Assembly: GCA_035403225.1 (NCBI GenBank) | Contig: DAONET010000005.1 | Coordinates: forward strand, 1-64,000 | Source: DAIRDK01 sp035403225 | GTDB lineage: Bacteria; Bacteroidota; Bacteroidia; Bacteroidales; FEN-979 | DNA: 64,000 nucleotides | Direction of reading: 5' to 3' | Shown here: piece by piece, positions 33,714 to 41,715 of the stretch | Layout of the letters: each line of letters begins with the position of its first letter | How positions within the stretch are numbered: position 1 is the stretch's first letter | Notes under the pieces: model-generated | The model's database searches: none | What the model saw: only the letters and a program-made list of their open reading frames with translations | What the model was told of the DNA's origin: nothing | Position numbers and translations under genes: made by a program

Positions 33714-34730
33714 TTAATGTTGAGAATTCAGATAAGCAGAAATTTGTACGGCCGCCGCTTGTCCGTCAGCGATGGAGTTGACGATGCAGGCAGGGCCTTT
33801 CACGGCGCCGGCGAGAAAAACGCCTTCGGTCGCGGTGTTGTTGGCCTTGATATGTTCATCGGAAGGAAGGATAAACCGGTCATCTCCGGTCGAAAGCCCA
33901 AGCATCTCAACCAGTTTGTTGGTTTCGGGCGGCGCTACCATCCCGACCAGCAGGACGACCAGATCAACGGTGATTTTCAAAGGTCTGGCAGTCAGTGTGT
34001 CTTCAACTTTCACGACAATAGAGCCATCGGTGTTTTCAGCGCATTCAGATACTCTGCCGCGGATGAAATTGATCCCCCAATCGCGTTGTGCTTCGAAATA
34101 CATCTCTTCAAAATGACGATCGAACATCCGGAGATCCATATAGAAATTGAAGATCTCGGCATCGGGGAACATCTCTTTGGTCTCAATGGCCTGCTTGACG
34201 CCTGTTACGCAGCATGCTTTGGAGCAATACATGTTTCCGGATTTCTCATCGCGCGAGCCGACACAGTGGATGAAAGCGACGCGGCGCGGAGGTCTGTCAT
34301 GGAACATCGGTTTGATGCCCAGGCGGAACATCTCTTCCAGCTCCGCTGACGTCATCACATGATCGTATATGCCGTATCCGTATTCTTCTTTTTTGAATGC
34401 ATCGAACAGCTGATATCCGGTAGCCAGCAGGATGGCATCACCATGCAACTCATGCTGATTGTCCAACGTCACTGTGAAAGTGCCGTTTCTCCGGATAGCT
34501 GTCACCGAGGAGTGCAGAAGGACTTCGACATCCTTCATTTTTCCTTCCAGAAAAGAGATCACTTCCTGGCTTTCTCTCCTGTCGGGGAAAAGACGGTCCC
34601 ATTGCCGGACATGACCTCCGGTTTGGTTTTCTTTCTCGATGAGGCAGACGCTGAAGCCCATTTCTGTCAGTGCTGAAGCCGCCGACATACCGGCCACGCC
34701 GCCTCCGATGATAATCACCTGTTTTGCCAT
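33714..34730 (-). CDS. Compact HdrA-like flavoprotein
   Basis: A 338-residue FAD protein with the dinucleotide motif IIIGGGVAGMSAASAL at the start, the HdrA cluster region HCVGSRDE..YCSKACC (about residues 155-175) and a closing FAD motif (GVFLAGAVKGP). Typical HdrA is near 650 residues and has extra ferredoxin-type cluster domains; here only the core is kept. It may distribute electrons between the two HdrC-like partners. Whether it can bifurcate electrons cannot be told. Confidence 0.85.
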   Translation of the reverse strand: MAKQVIIIGGGVAGMSAASALTEMGFSVCLIEKENQTGGHVRQWDRLFPDRRESQEVISFLEGKMKDVEVLLHSSVTAIRRNGTFTVTLDNQHELHGDAILLATGYQLFDAFKKEEYGYGIYDHVMTSAELEEMFRLGIKPMFHDRPPRRVAFIHCVGSRDEKSGNMYCSKACCVTGVKQAIETKEMFPDAEIFNFYMDLRMFDRHFEEMYFEAQRDWGINFIRGRVSECAENTDGSIVVKVEDTLTARPLKITVDLVVLLVGMVAPPETNKLVEMLGLSTGDDRFILPSDEHIKANNTATEGVFLAGAVKGPACIVNSIADGQAAAVQISAYLNSQH

Positions 34731-34731
34731 A

Positions 34732-35802
34732 TTAGTAAAACTTTAGTACTGACGGGGCTTCCGGTTTTCCCAGGTATTCCCCCCCCTTGCCCAGGAATTT
34801 GGCTTCCGGATCATACGGGATCCCGATCTTGTCGAGAAGAGGTTCAACGGGCACCTGATGAACCTGTAATCCCAGGTCCCAGGGATTATAACCTAAAACC
34901 ATTCCTGCCAGTTCTTCGTAAGTCAGCACGGGAATACCCTGTCCGTTCTCTCCGTATGTGACGCCTTCCATTTCTCCGAGAGCGTATTGCCAACGGTCGA
35001 GGAACATCGGACAACCGGGACAGTTGGTCAGGATAAAATCGGGTTTATACGGAGCCATGGATTCGAATTTTTTCCGTGAGCATGAAATGGAATAACCCCG
35101 GTTGGCCTGCACCAGGTACTGCCGGAACCCGAACCCGCAACAATGCCGGCGCTCGGGATAATCGATCACTTCGCCACCCCAGTCTTCGATCATACCGACG
35201 AGCACATGGGGATATTCTGCTCCTCCTACGCCTTTGGAGGGGAACATCTTGGAGTAGTGGCATCCGATATGTTCTACTCCCCGTAACGGTTTCCCGGTAT
35301 AACGGTTCACCAGCCGGAATGTTCCTTTTTCCCCGATCTCTCTCCGGAATTTATAGATGACATCGCTGGCGTGGGATACATTTTTCGGGATAGTGAATTC
35401 CTGGCCGGTAGCTTGCCGCAGAAAGTTGCGTACTTTCTCCAGGACTTCCGGGAAATGGTGCCACGTCTCGAGCACTTCATTGTACAGGCCGAAAGAGGTG
35501 ATGCACGAAGTGACCAGGTTCTCGTACCCCGATGAGGTCATCAGGGCAAACTGACGGGCGATGATAGTCATGCTGGTCTCAAAAGGAACTACATCACTGT
35601 GGTAGCCGATACCGGAACAGGTCGTATGGGAGGCGTTCTCGTATACATCTTTCCCGAGTTCGCCTTTCATGATCTGAAGAAATGCCTTTTCCGAAGCGGG
35701 AAAGAAATTCTGACGAACGCAGCTTCTGACATAAAAATAACGGTCATCGGGAATCTCTTTCTGGTATTCCTGCCATAGCCGTTTTTTACCTTCGATCTTC
35801 AT
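34732..35802 (-). CDS. HdrB-like CCG-domain protein
   Basis: A 356-residue protein resembling the catalytic B subunit of heterodisulfide reductases. A complete CCG motif lies in the second half (GCHYSK, then RRHCCGFGF, then NCPGCPMF); an earlier cysteine pair region (TTCSGIGYHS) looks like a reduced first CCG domain. In methanogens such a subunit holds unusual 4Fe-4S clusters that split CoM-S-S-CoB; the substrate here is unknown because those thiols are not expected in this organism. It overlaps the HdrC-like gene by 4 bp. Confidence 0.85.
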   Translation of the reverse strand: MKIEGKKRLWQEYQKEIPDDRYFYVRSCVRQNFFPASEKAFLQIMKGELGKDVYENASHTTCSGIGYHSDVVPFETSMTIIARQFALMTSSGYENLVTSCITSFGLYNEVLETWHHFPEVLEKVRNFLRQATGQEFTIPKNVSHASDVIYKFRREIGEKGTFRLVNRYTGKPLRGVEHIGCHYSKMFPSKGVGGAEYPHVLVGMIEDWGGEVIDYPERRHCCGFGFRQYLVQANRGYSISCSRKKFESMAPYKPDFILTNCPGCPMFLDRWQYALGEMEGVTYGENGQGIPVLTYEELAGMVLGYNPWDLGLQVHQVPVEPLLDKIGIPYDPEAKFLGKGGEYLGKPEAPSVLKFY

Positions 35803-36512
35803 TCCCCTTCCGTGTGTTTTTTACTGTTGGTAGTATAGATGTGCCTGAAGTATTCATTGGTCATCGTATCATCGAATTCCATCCCCATCTCTTCCGCTTT
35901 GCGTCTACTGAGTTCTTCAATTTTTTGGAAACGTGCGGTGCCTCCGGTGACATCAAAGATCTTTTTCAACTCTTCCAGATCTTCGTCCGGTACCTTCCGG
36001 AGAACTCCCGGTCCGGTTTTCTTATAATTGGCGCCCAGCCGGTCCATAACCGGTTCCAGGTGATCGTGTTCCCATTCCCAGATCGGTCCCTGTTCGGGAT
36101 GATTTTCCGGAAGGATATTCGCCGGGAACAGGCAATAGCCGTATTGAAGGATCCAATCGCCGACGGTACGTTTCAGCGCCAGTTGTTGCCGTCCTTTTTC
36201 TGATTCGATGAAATAACCGAGATCCTGGGAAGCAGTGCGGAGAACGGTGATCAGCAAGCCGGGAGCGTTACCGCGGGGGCACCGGGTTACACATGACATG
36301 CATTCACCACAATACCAGATCGTATCACTCTTCAGCAGGGCTTCAATCCGGTTGTCGTCCCGTGTCTGCAACGTCTCTGCGATCTGGCGAGGCTGATAGT
36401 TATAAAATTCAGCTGCCGGACAAATAGCCGTGCAGGTGCCACAGTTCAGACAGGCTTTCAGGCCTTCGACAAACCGTACATCTTTGGTCAATCTATCATA
36501 TAAAAGCCCCAT
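35799..36512 (-). CDS. HdrC-like 4Fe-4S protein (first gene of the Hdr operon)
   Basis: A 237-residue protein with two cluster motifs in its first half, CLNCGTCTAICPAA and CGECMSCVTRCPRG, and a longer C-terminal region than usual HdrC proteins. It heads a five-gene minus-strand operon (HdrC, HdrB, HdrA, HdrC, HdrD/E-like) with overlaps or gaps of a few bases. A consensus promoter directly abuts the ATG, so the mRNA may be almost leaderless. Confidence 0.85.
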   Translation of the reverse strand: MGLLYDRLTKDVRFVEGLKACLNCGTCTAICPAAEFYNYQPRQIAETLQTRDDNRIEALLKSDTIWYCGECMSCVTRCPRGNAPGLLITVLRTASQDLGYFIESEKGRQQLALKRTVGDWILQYGYCLFPANILPENHPEQGPIWEWEHDHLEPVMDRLGANYKKTGPGVLRKVPDEDLEELKKIFDVTGGTARFQKIEELSRRKAEEMGMEFDDTMTNEYFRHIYTTNSKKHTEGE

Positions 36513-36516
36513 TGGA

Positions 36517-36547
36517 CAAAAGTAATGATTGTTGCGAACAATGACAA
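36517..36547 (-). promoter_or_regulatory. Promoter of the Hdr-like operon
   Basis: On the minus strand TTG (36547-36545), 20 nt and TACTTTTG (36524-36517) match the consensus fully. The -7 box ends only four bases before the ATG (36512), so transcription would begin at or next to the start codon. Confidence 0.65.
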
Positions 36548-36568
36548 AAAGCAGGAAAAGGGAGGTGA

Positions 36569-37228
36569 TTATTTATCGGTGAACACATAATCGAGCAGGT
36601 TGGCTCCCATCTGCAATGCTTTCAGCCTGGTAGGTTCAGAGTCTTTATGAACGGCCTGGTCTTCCCATCCGTCGCCCAGGTCACATTCGTACGTGTAAAA
36701 ACAAACCAATCGCCCGTTCCAGAACAGACCAAATCCCTGCGCCGGCTTTTTATCGTGCTCATGAATTTTCGGGAGACCATTGGGGAACTGATATTTCTGA
36801 TGATAAACAGGATGGTCGAATGGGAGTTCCACGAAATCGAGTTCCGGAAATACCTTTTTCATCTGGGGCCGGATGTACTGATTCAACCCATAGTTGTCGT
36901 CGATATGCAAAAAGCCGCCAGCCATCAGATATTGACGGAGATTCTGCGCTTCCTGATCGCTGAAAACCACGTTGCCGTGGCCGGTCATGTGGACAAAGGG
37001 ATAATTCATGATCTCGGGATTCCCCACATCCACGGTGGCAATATCCTCGCTGATATTGGTTCCCAGGTTGGTGTTAGCGAACCTGACCAGGTTTGGCAAA
37101 GAGGTCGGATTGGCATACCAGTCGCCTCCGCCGGAATATTTCAGTAATGCGATCTGAAAGGAGGACTGTGCGAACAAACCGCCTCCCGGAAGAACAATCA
37201 ATAGAATAAGTAACCGTAAGTATCTCAT
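36569..37228 (-). CDS. DUF4159 secreted protein
   Basis: From the ATG at 37228 (219 residues) the protein has a clear signal peptide (MRYLRLLILLIVLPGGGLFAQ). The DUF4159 domain follows: LLKYSGGGDWYANPTSLPNLVRF, VHMTGHGNVVFS, GGFLHIDDNYG and ECDLGDGWED. Such proteins occur beside BatA/MoxR-type genes or rRNA methyltransferases in Bacteroidota; function is unknown. It follows rsmE by 17 bp. An upstream ATG at 37270 would hide the signal peptide and overlap rsmE, so it is rejected. Confidence 0.85.
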   Translation of the reverse strand: MRYLRLLILLIVLPGGGLFAQSSFQIALLKYSGGGDWYANPTSLPNLVRFANTNLGTNISEDIATVDVGNPEIMNYPFVHMTGHGNVVFSDQEAQNLRQYLMAGGFLHIDDNYGLNQYIRPQMKKVFPELDFVELPFDHPVYHQKYQFPNGLPKIHEHDKKPAQGFGLFWNGRLVCFYTYECDLGDGWEDQAVHKDSEPTRLKALQMGANLLDYVFTDK

Positions 37229-37245
37229 AGAAAATCTTTCAATGT

Positions 37246-37941
37246 TCACATGATTTGACTGATCACGCAAGCAACTACGCCGGCTGTTTCTGTTCTGAGT
37301 CTGTTGTCTCCCAGACTTACCGGGACAAAGCCATTCCTGATGGCCGTTTGCACTTCCGTGGCCGAAAAATCACCTTCCGGACCAATGAGAATGAGCCGGT
37401 CGGAATCCGGAGCGACCAGGTTCTTTAACTGCTGCCCGGTGTCTGTCTCACACCAGGCGATAAACTTCTGACCTGTTCTTGGCTGCCCGATGAAATCATC
37501 GAATTCTAAAGGCGCATTCAACAGGGGTAGCCAGCTTTTCAACGATTGTTTCATGGCCGAGATCATGACTTTCTCCAGCCGGGCTAACTTTAACGTGTTC
37601 CTTTCAGAATGAGCACAGAAGAGTGGCGTTATTTCATCTATTCCGATTTCCGTGACTTTCTCCAGGAACCATTCCAGCCGCTCCATGTTTTTAGTGGGAG
37701 CAATGGCGATGTGAAGACGATACGGGCTGCGGGCAGGGGTGAAGGAAGTCGACATGACTTCTACTGAACACCTCTTGGGATGATCATCGGTGATCCGGCA
37801 TTCGTGCATATTCCCCCGACCGTCAGTGATGTGAATGGTATCCCCGACTTTGAGCCGGAGAACACGGATGCAGTGCTTGGATTCCTCCTCGGTGAGCGAG
37901 TATAAAGATCCTGAAATATCCGGGCAATAGAATAAATGCAT
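37246..37941 (-). CDS. rsmE: 16S rRNA uracil-1498 N3-methyltransferase
   Basis: A 231-residue SPOUT methyltransferase. An N-terminal PUA-like domain (LTEEESKHCIRVLRLKVGD) precedes the knotted SAM-binding domain (IAPTKNMERLEWFLEKVTEIGI, LILIGPEGDFSATEV, VSLGDNRLRTETA). These motifs are diagnostic for RsmE. A promoter lies at 37960-37988, overlapping the end of the MFS gene. Confidence 0.95.
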   Translation of the reverse strand: MHLFYCPDISGSLYSLTEEESKHCIRVLRLKVGDTIHITDGRGNMHECRITDDHPKRCSVEVMSTSFTPARSPYRLHIAIAPTKNMERLEWFLEKVTEIGIDEITPLFCAHSERNTLKLARLEKVMISAMKQSLKSWLPLLNAPLEFDDFIGQPRTGQKFIAWCETDTGQQLKNLVAPDSDRLILIGPEGDFSATEVQTAIRNGFVPVSLGDNRLRTETAGVVACVISQIM

Positions 37942-37959
37942 GTTGTTTAAAACAGATTA

Positions 37960-37988
37960 CAAATATACCGAAAAAGGGAGAGTATCAA
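37960..37988 (-). promoter_or_regulatory. Promoter of rsmE
   Basis: On the minus strand TTG (37988-37986), 18 nt and TATATTTG (37967-37960); both boxes are perfect. The leader is about 15 nt. Confidence 0.65.
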
Positions 37989-39154
37989 CCCTGGTATAAA
38001 TGCTGTACATAGTAATCATGCACATAAGTGACGAAGAAGATGAGGGCGGCTGCCAGCACAAGGGTGCAGCTCAGGTACATTCCTGCCAGCCCGATCAGTT
38101 CGGAAAGGAACCCCAGGAACAAGGACCCCATCCCGATACCCAGGTCGAAAGCGGTGGTAATGGTGGCATTGGCGGCTCCCCGTCGTTCTATGCCCACGAC
38201 GTTGTTCACCATGGTCTGCACGGAAGGCATCAGAATCCCGCTTCCCATCCCGATCAGGAAGGCGGAAAGAAGGAAGCACCCGGTATTATGGAGCAGCGAG
38301 AGCACCAGAAATCCCAGAATGGTAACGACAAAACCGGTGATCATCAGCCGGTAAGGACCGCTGCGGTCGAAGATCCTCCCTGCAAAAAGCCGTGAAAGAA
38401 ATATTCCTCCGGCAATAATCAAAAAGAAAGGCCCGGAAGCATTGAATTGATGCTCTTTATCGAACAAGGTGATGTAAGAAATCACTCCCCCGTAAGTAAT
38501 GCCGAACAGGATATGGGTGAGTGCCATGGGGAGGGAACTTTTTTCAATGAAATTTTTCCAGCTGAAATGTTGCTTTTTGGCCGGCCGGGGCATGGGAGGG
38601 TATTTTACAAACGACGCCAGTATCAGTCCGAAGAGGGCAAAGCATGATGCCGAATAGAACATCGGGCGGAACCCAAAACGGTGAAGGATGGTTATCGCGA
38701 TGACCGGACCGAGTGCCATGGAAATGGTGAACGACATGCCATAATAGCCGATCCCCCTTCCTCTTTTCGTTGAAGGGATAATGTCCACCACCGTCGTAGA
38801 TCCCGTGGTAGTAGTGATTCCCCAGGTAAAACCATGAAAGAAGCGAAGGGCAAACAGCGCAGCAAACGTAAGCATGAACGGGTAGACTGACAGCATCAGG
38901 GAAAATATGAGAAAGGATATCAGGTAGATCCACTTCCGGCCGATGGCATCAATGGCATATCCCGTGAAGGGCCGGATGATCAGGGCGGAAATGGTATAGG
39001 CCGCCAGGATATATCCTACATCGTGTTTCTGAGCTCCCAGAACGTCGATGACATAAACGGGGAGGGTTGGCATCAGGAAATAAAAGCCAATGGTCATAAA
39101 CAAATTCCCCGCTGCAAGCAGGATGTAGTTTCTCGTCCAGAGTTTCTCGTTCAT
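37985..39154 (-). CDS. MFS-family transporter
   Basis: A 389-residue protein with twelve predicted transmembrane helices and the MFS loop motif between helices 2 and 3 (RPFTGYAIDAIGRKW), with a similar motif in the second half (SRLFAGRIFDRSGP). It resembles small drug or metabolite exporters (DHA1-like), but the substrate is not readable from sequence. It lies 43 bp before the rsmE start and 36 bp after the M14 peptidase gene; no promoter was evident. Confidence 0.88.
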   Translation of the reverse strand: MNEKLWTRNYILLAAGNLFMTIGFYFLMPTLPVYVIDVLGAQKHDVGYILAAYTISALIIRPFTGYAIDAIGRKWIYLISFLIFSLMLSVYPFMLTFAALFALRFFHGFTWGITTTTGSTTVVDIIPSTKRGRGIGYYGMSFTISMALGPVIAITILHRFGFRPMFYSASCFALFGLILASFVKYPPMPRPAKKQHFSWKNFIEKSSLPMALTHILFGITYGGVISYITLFDKEHQFNASGPFFLIIAGGIFLSRLFAGRIFDRSGPYRLMITGFVVTILGFLVLSLLHNTGCFLLSAFLIGMGSGILMPSVQTMVNNVVGIERRGAANATITTAFDLGIGMGSLFLGFLSELIGLAGMYLSCTLVLAAALIFFVTYVHDYYVQHLYQG

Positions 39155-39190
39155 AACTGATCAACATCAGAAACACAATACCTCTTCAGG

Positions 39191-41689
39191 CTATCTCTTC
39201 AGCACCAGCTTGGCCGATGCAACAGATCCGGAGGATTCGGTCTGCAGGAAATACACACCATCGGGGAAACCGCGAAGGTCAATCTCCCAGGTCCGACCCT
39301 TGGGGGTTTGTCCTTTTACTACCGGGATGCCCAGTTCGTTGAAAACCGTATAATGTTGAATAACGTCTGTTGTGCCCGTGACGGTGAAAATACCTGACGA
39401 GGGATTTGGACAGACGCTAATCCGGTCGCAGGGTAATTCAGGAATGGCATCGCAGATTACGAACGACAGGACAATGGTGTCATTCCCGGTACAACCCTGT
39501 TCGTTGGTGACTTGAACGGAGTATGTCAGAATGCCGGTCCCGTTGGTAATGGCGTAGATCGTTTGAGTCGTTTCACCTGTTGACCACAGATAACTGCTGC
39601 CCGGATTCCCGGCATCCAGCAGGAAGGAATTTGGTAAACATACCAGGGTATCGCTGCCAAGAAAAACAACGGGACTATCCGTAACCGTAATAAAGGCTGG
39701 TTTGATGATGGTGTCGGTGGAAATTCCGTCGCTGACGATGAGCGTTACTTCATAACTGCCTGCAACATCGTACCGGATACCGGCAGGGTTTTGTACAGAT
39801 GAGGAACCGGGGGTGCCACCCGGGAAAGACCAGGCCCATGAGATGGGATTACCGGTGGTCTGATCGGTAAAGTCCACACTTTCGCCGGTGCAGATAACGG
39901 AATCACTGGCAGTGAAACCGGCGACCAGCATGGGATTCAGTATCTCGATAGCATCAAGGTCAAACCCGGCATCAGCCTGACTGATAGAACCGTCGCCATC
40001 GTCGATCAGCTTGAGATATCTTGTTTTAGAACAAGAATTGACATTCAGGTCAAACGATTTGGTTCCTGTCGCGGCGCCCAGGCTGATCCAGGGACCGTCC
40101 ATGGTAGCTCCGGTATAAACGGTATATCCTTCAGGGGTACCGCCACTTTCCCAGATTCGGAAGTCATCACCTTCGTGATTGAAAATGGTATCGCCCATAT
40201 CGATGATCACCCATCCGGATTTGCCCAGTGAATAGGTGGCGCTGTCGGGACTTCCCAAAACTCCGGGGGTATAACTTTCATCAGGATAAGTGCCGGATCC
40301 CGGATAATAAGGAATCTCGGAAGAAACAACGCGGTAAGCATATTTAGCGCCTCCTGGAACCAGTTGGAAATTGGTCACTACACTCCCGGTTGATGGGACC
40401 GTTATACCGGATATGGTTTTTGTCCGATATCCGTTCGCCGTCACTTTAATAGAATGATTGCCGGGCAGGAGGTACTTGTGATAGTCGCCAACTTGCGGAT
40501 CTGTGTATACCGGGAAAAAACCATCTACCCAAACCGTTGCCATGACAGGAGCGCCGGTGATGGAATCTGTCACCAATCCTTCCACGCCGTCTCCGGCTCG
40601 TTGGATCATCTCGGTCACCGCGGGTTTGTTGTATCCGTAATAGGTGGCGATCATGCTGGCAGAAGGTTGTTTCTGGTTGGTGATCTCAATAGACCAGCCT
40701 GCCTGGCCAATGGAACCGTAGATGTTGTCCTTGGTGCTGCCGAAGATCTGGTACATGACATTATAACCCTGTCCGTATGGCAGGGAGGGATACCCGGAAG
40801 TAGAAGAATATAACCCTGCCAGGTTGTTGATGTGGGCATAATCGGCAGGGGCATTGGTTTTATAACTCCACGGGAAAGAGATGATCTCCGTTCCGCCATG
40901 ATAACAGGTAAAGACAACCGGATTATGGGCTAACTGGAGATCTCTGACGATCTTTGATTCCGGTTGAGAGAAAGCGGAAGGACTGTTCCCTTCACCTCCC
41001 CACATGTAACCGCAGTCACGGTTGATATCGACTCCGTTCTCGTTGTATCTCGAAACATTGACATACCCATCGGGATTGACGTGATAAAAAAGCCAGATCT
41101 CGCGTGTGTTGACCATGTCGGTGATTTCGGGATCGGTGCCATATCCTTTACAGAGATCCCGCGCATAACGGATGACTACTTCGGGCCCCATGAGTTCATC
41201 GCCGTGGATTCCTCCTTCAAAGAGGATCTCCGGCTCGTTCTCGTTGGTGGTTACATTGTCGCTGATCTTCAGCGTGGCAATCTGCCGGCCCCCTGCACTG
41301 GAGCCCAAAAGCACTTTTTGACAAATAGCAGGATATGCGGTGGCAAGACTGTCAGCCAATGCATTGATGGTGGTGTAATTGTAATAACCTCTGATATCAT
41401 CGCTGTTGAGAACGTCCCGGCTGTGTTGGTTCAGATCGGGGATCGTAATCCGATAGTCCAACCCGGCGTTTTTAATCTTTTCCGTTTCTGATGGCGTCAC
41501 ATAGACCCGCAAAACAGTTCCGTCGGGTGAAGCCAAATCCGCATTGAGTTTCAGGGATTGAAAAGAAATCTTATCCTGTGCATTGCGGATGAAGACATTG
41601 GCTTCCATTTCGCCCGGTCTCCAGCCATATTGTGCTTGAATAGTCAGTATCGGAAGGAAAAAGATTAATAGCAATCCGAAACGTTTCAT
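39191..41689 (-). CDS. Secreted M14 zinc carboxypeptidase with T9SS tail
   Basis: An 832-residue secreted enzyme. A signal peptide (residues 1-19) and a propeptide-like region lead into an M14 domain (about 110-370) with zinc ligands H162/E165 (HGDE) and H264 (CYHGG), plus NPDG, DINRD and catalytic E335 (SIEIT). A carboxypeptidase-regulatory-like beta domain follows (about 370-440), then a discoidin-like segment, a PKD domain (SWAWSFPGGTPG) and a T9SS sorting tail (CPNPSSGIFTV to the final KLVLKR). It should remove C-terminal residues from peptides outside the cell. Confidence 0.93.
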   Translation of the reverse strand: MKRFGLLLIFFLPILTIQAQYGWRPGEMEANVFIRNAQDKISFQSLKLNADLASPDGTVLRVYVTPSETEKIKNAGLDYRITIPDLNQHSRDVLNSDDIRGYYNYTTINALADSLATAYPAICQKVLLGSSAGGRQIATLKISDNVTTNENEPEILFEGGIHGDELMGPEVVIRYARDLCKGYGTDPEITDMVNTREIWLFYHVNPDGYVNVSRYNENGVDINRDCGYMWGGEGNSPSAFSQPESKIVRDLQLAHNPVVFTCYHGGTEIISFPWSYKTNAPADYAHINNLAGLYSSTSGYPSLPYGQGYNVMYQIFGSTKDNIYGSIGQAGWSIEITNQKQPSASMIATYYGYNKPAVTEMIQRAGDGVEGLVTDSITGAPVMATVWVDGFFPVYTDPQVGDYHKYLLPGNHSIKVTANGYRTKTISGITVPSTGSVVTNFQLVPGGAKYAYRVVSSEIPYYPGSGTYPDESYTPGVLGSPDSATYSLGKSGWVIIDMGDTIFNHEGDDFRIWESGGTPEGYTVYTGATMDGPWISLGAATGTKSFDLNVNSCSKTRYLKLIDDGDGSISQADAGFDLDAIEILNPMLVAGFTASDSVICTGESVDFTDQTTGNPISWAWSFPGGTPGSSSVQNPAGIRYDVAGSYEVTLIVSDGISTDTIIKPAFITVTDSPVVFLGSDTLVCLPNSFLLDAGNPGSSYLWSTGETTQTIYAITNGTGILTYSVQVTNEQGCTGNDTIVLSFVICDAIPELPCDRISVCPNPSSGIFTVTGTTDVIQHYTVFNELGIPVVKGQTPKGRTWEIDLRGFPDGVYFLQTESSGSVASAKLVLKR

Positions 41690-41715
41690 GATGATTTCAG
41701 AATAAAAAATGATGA

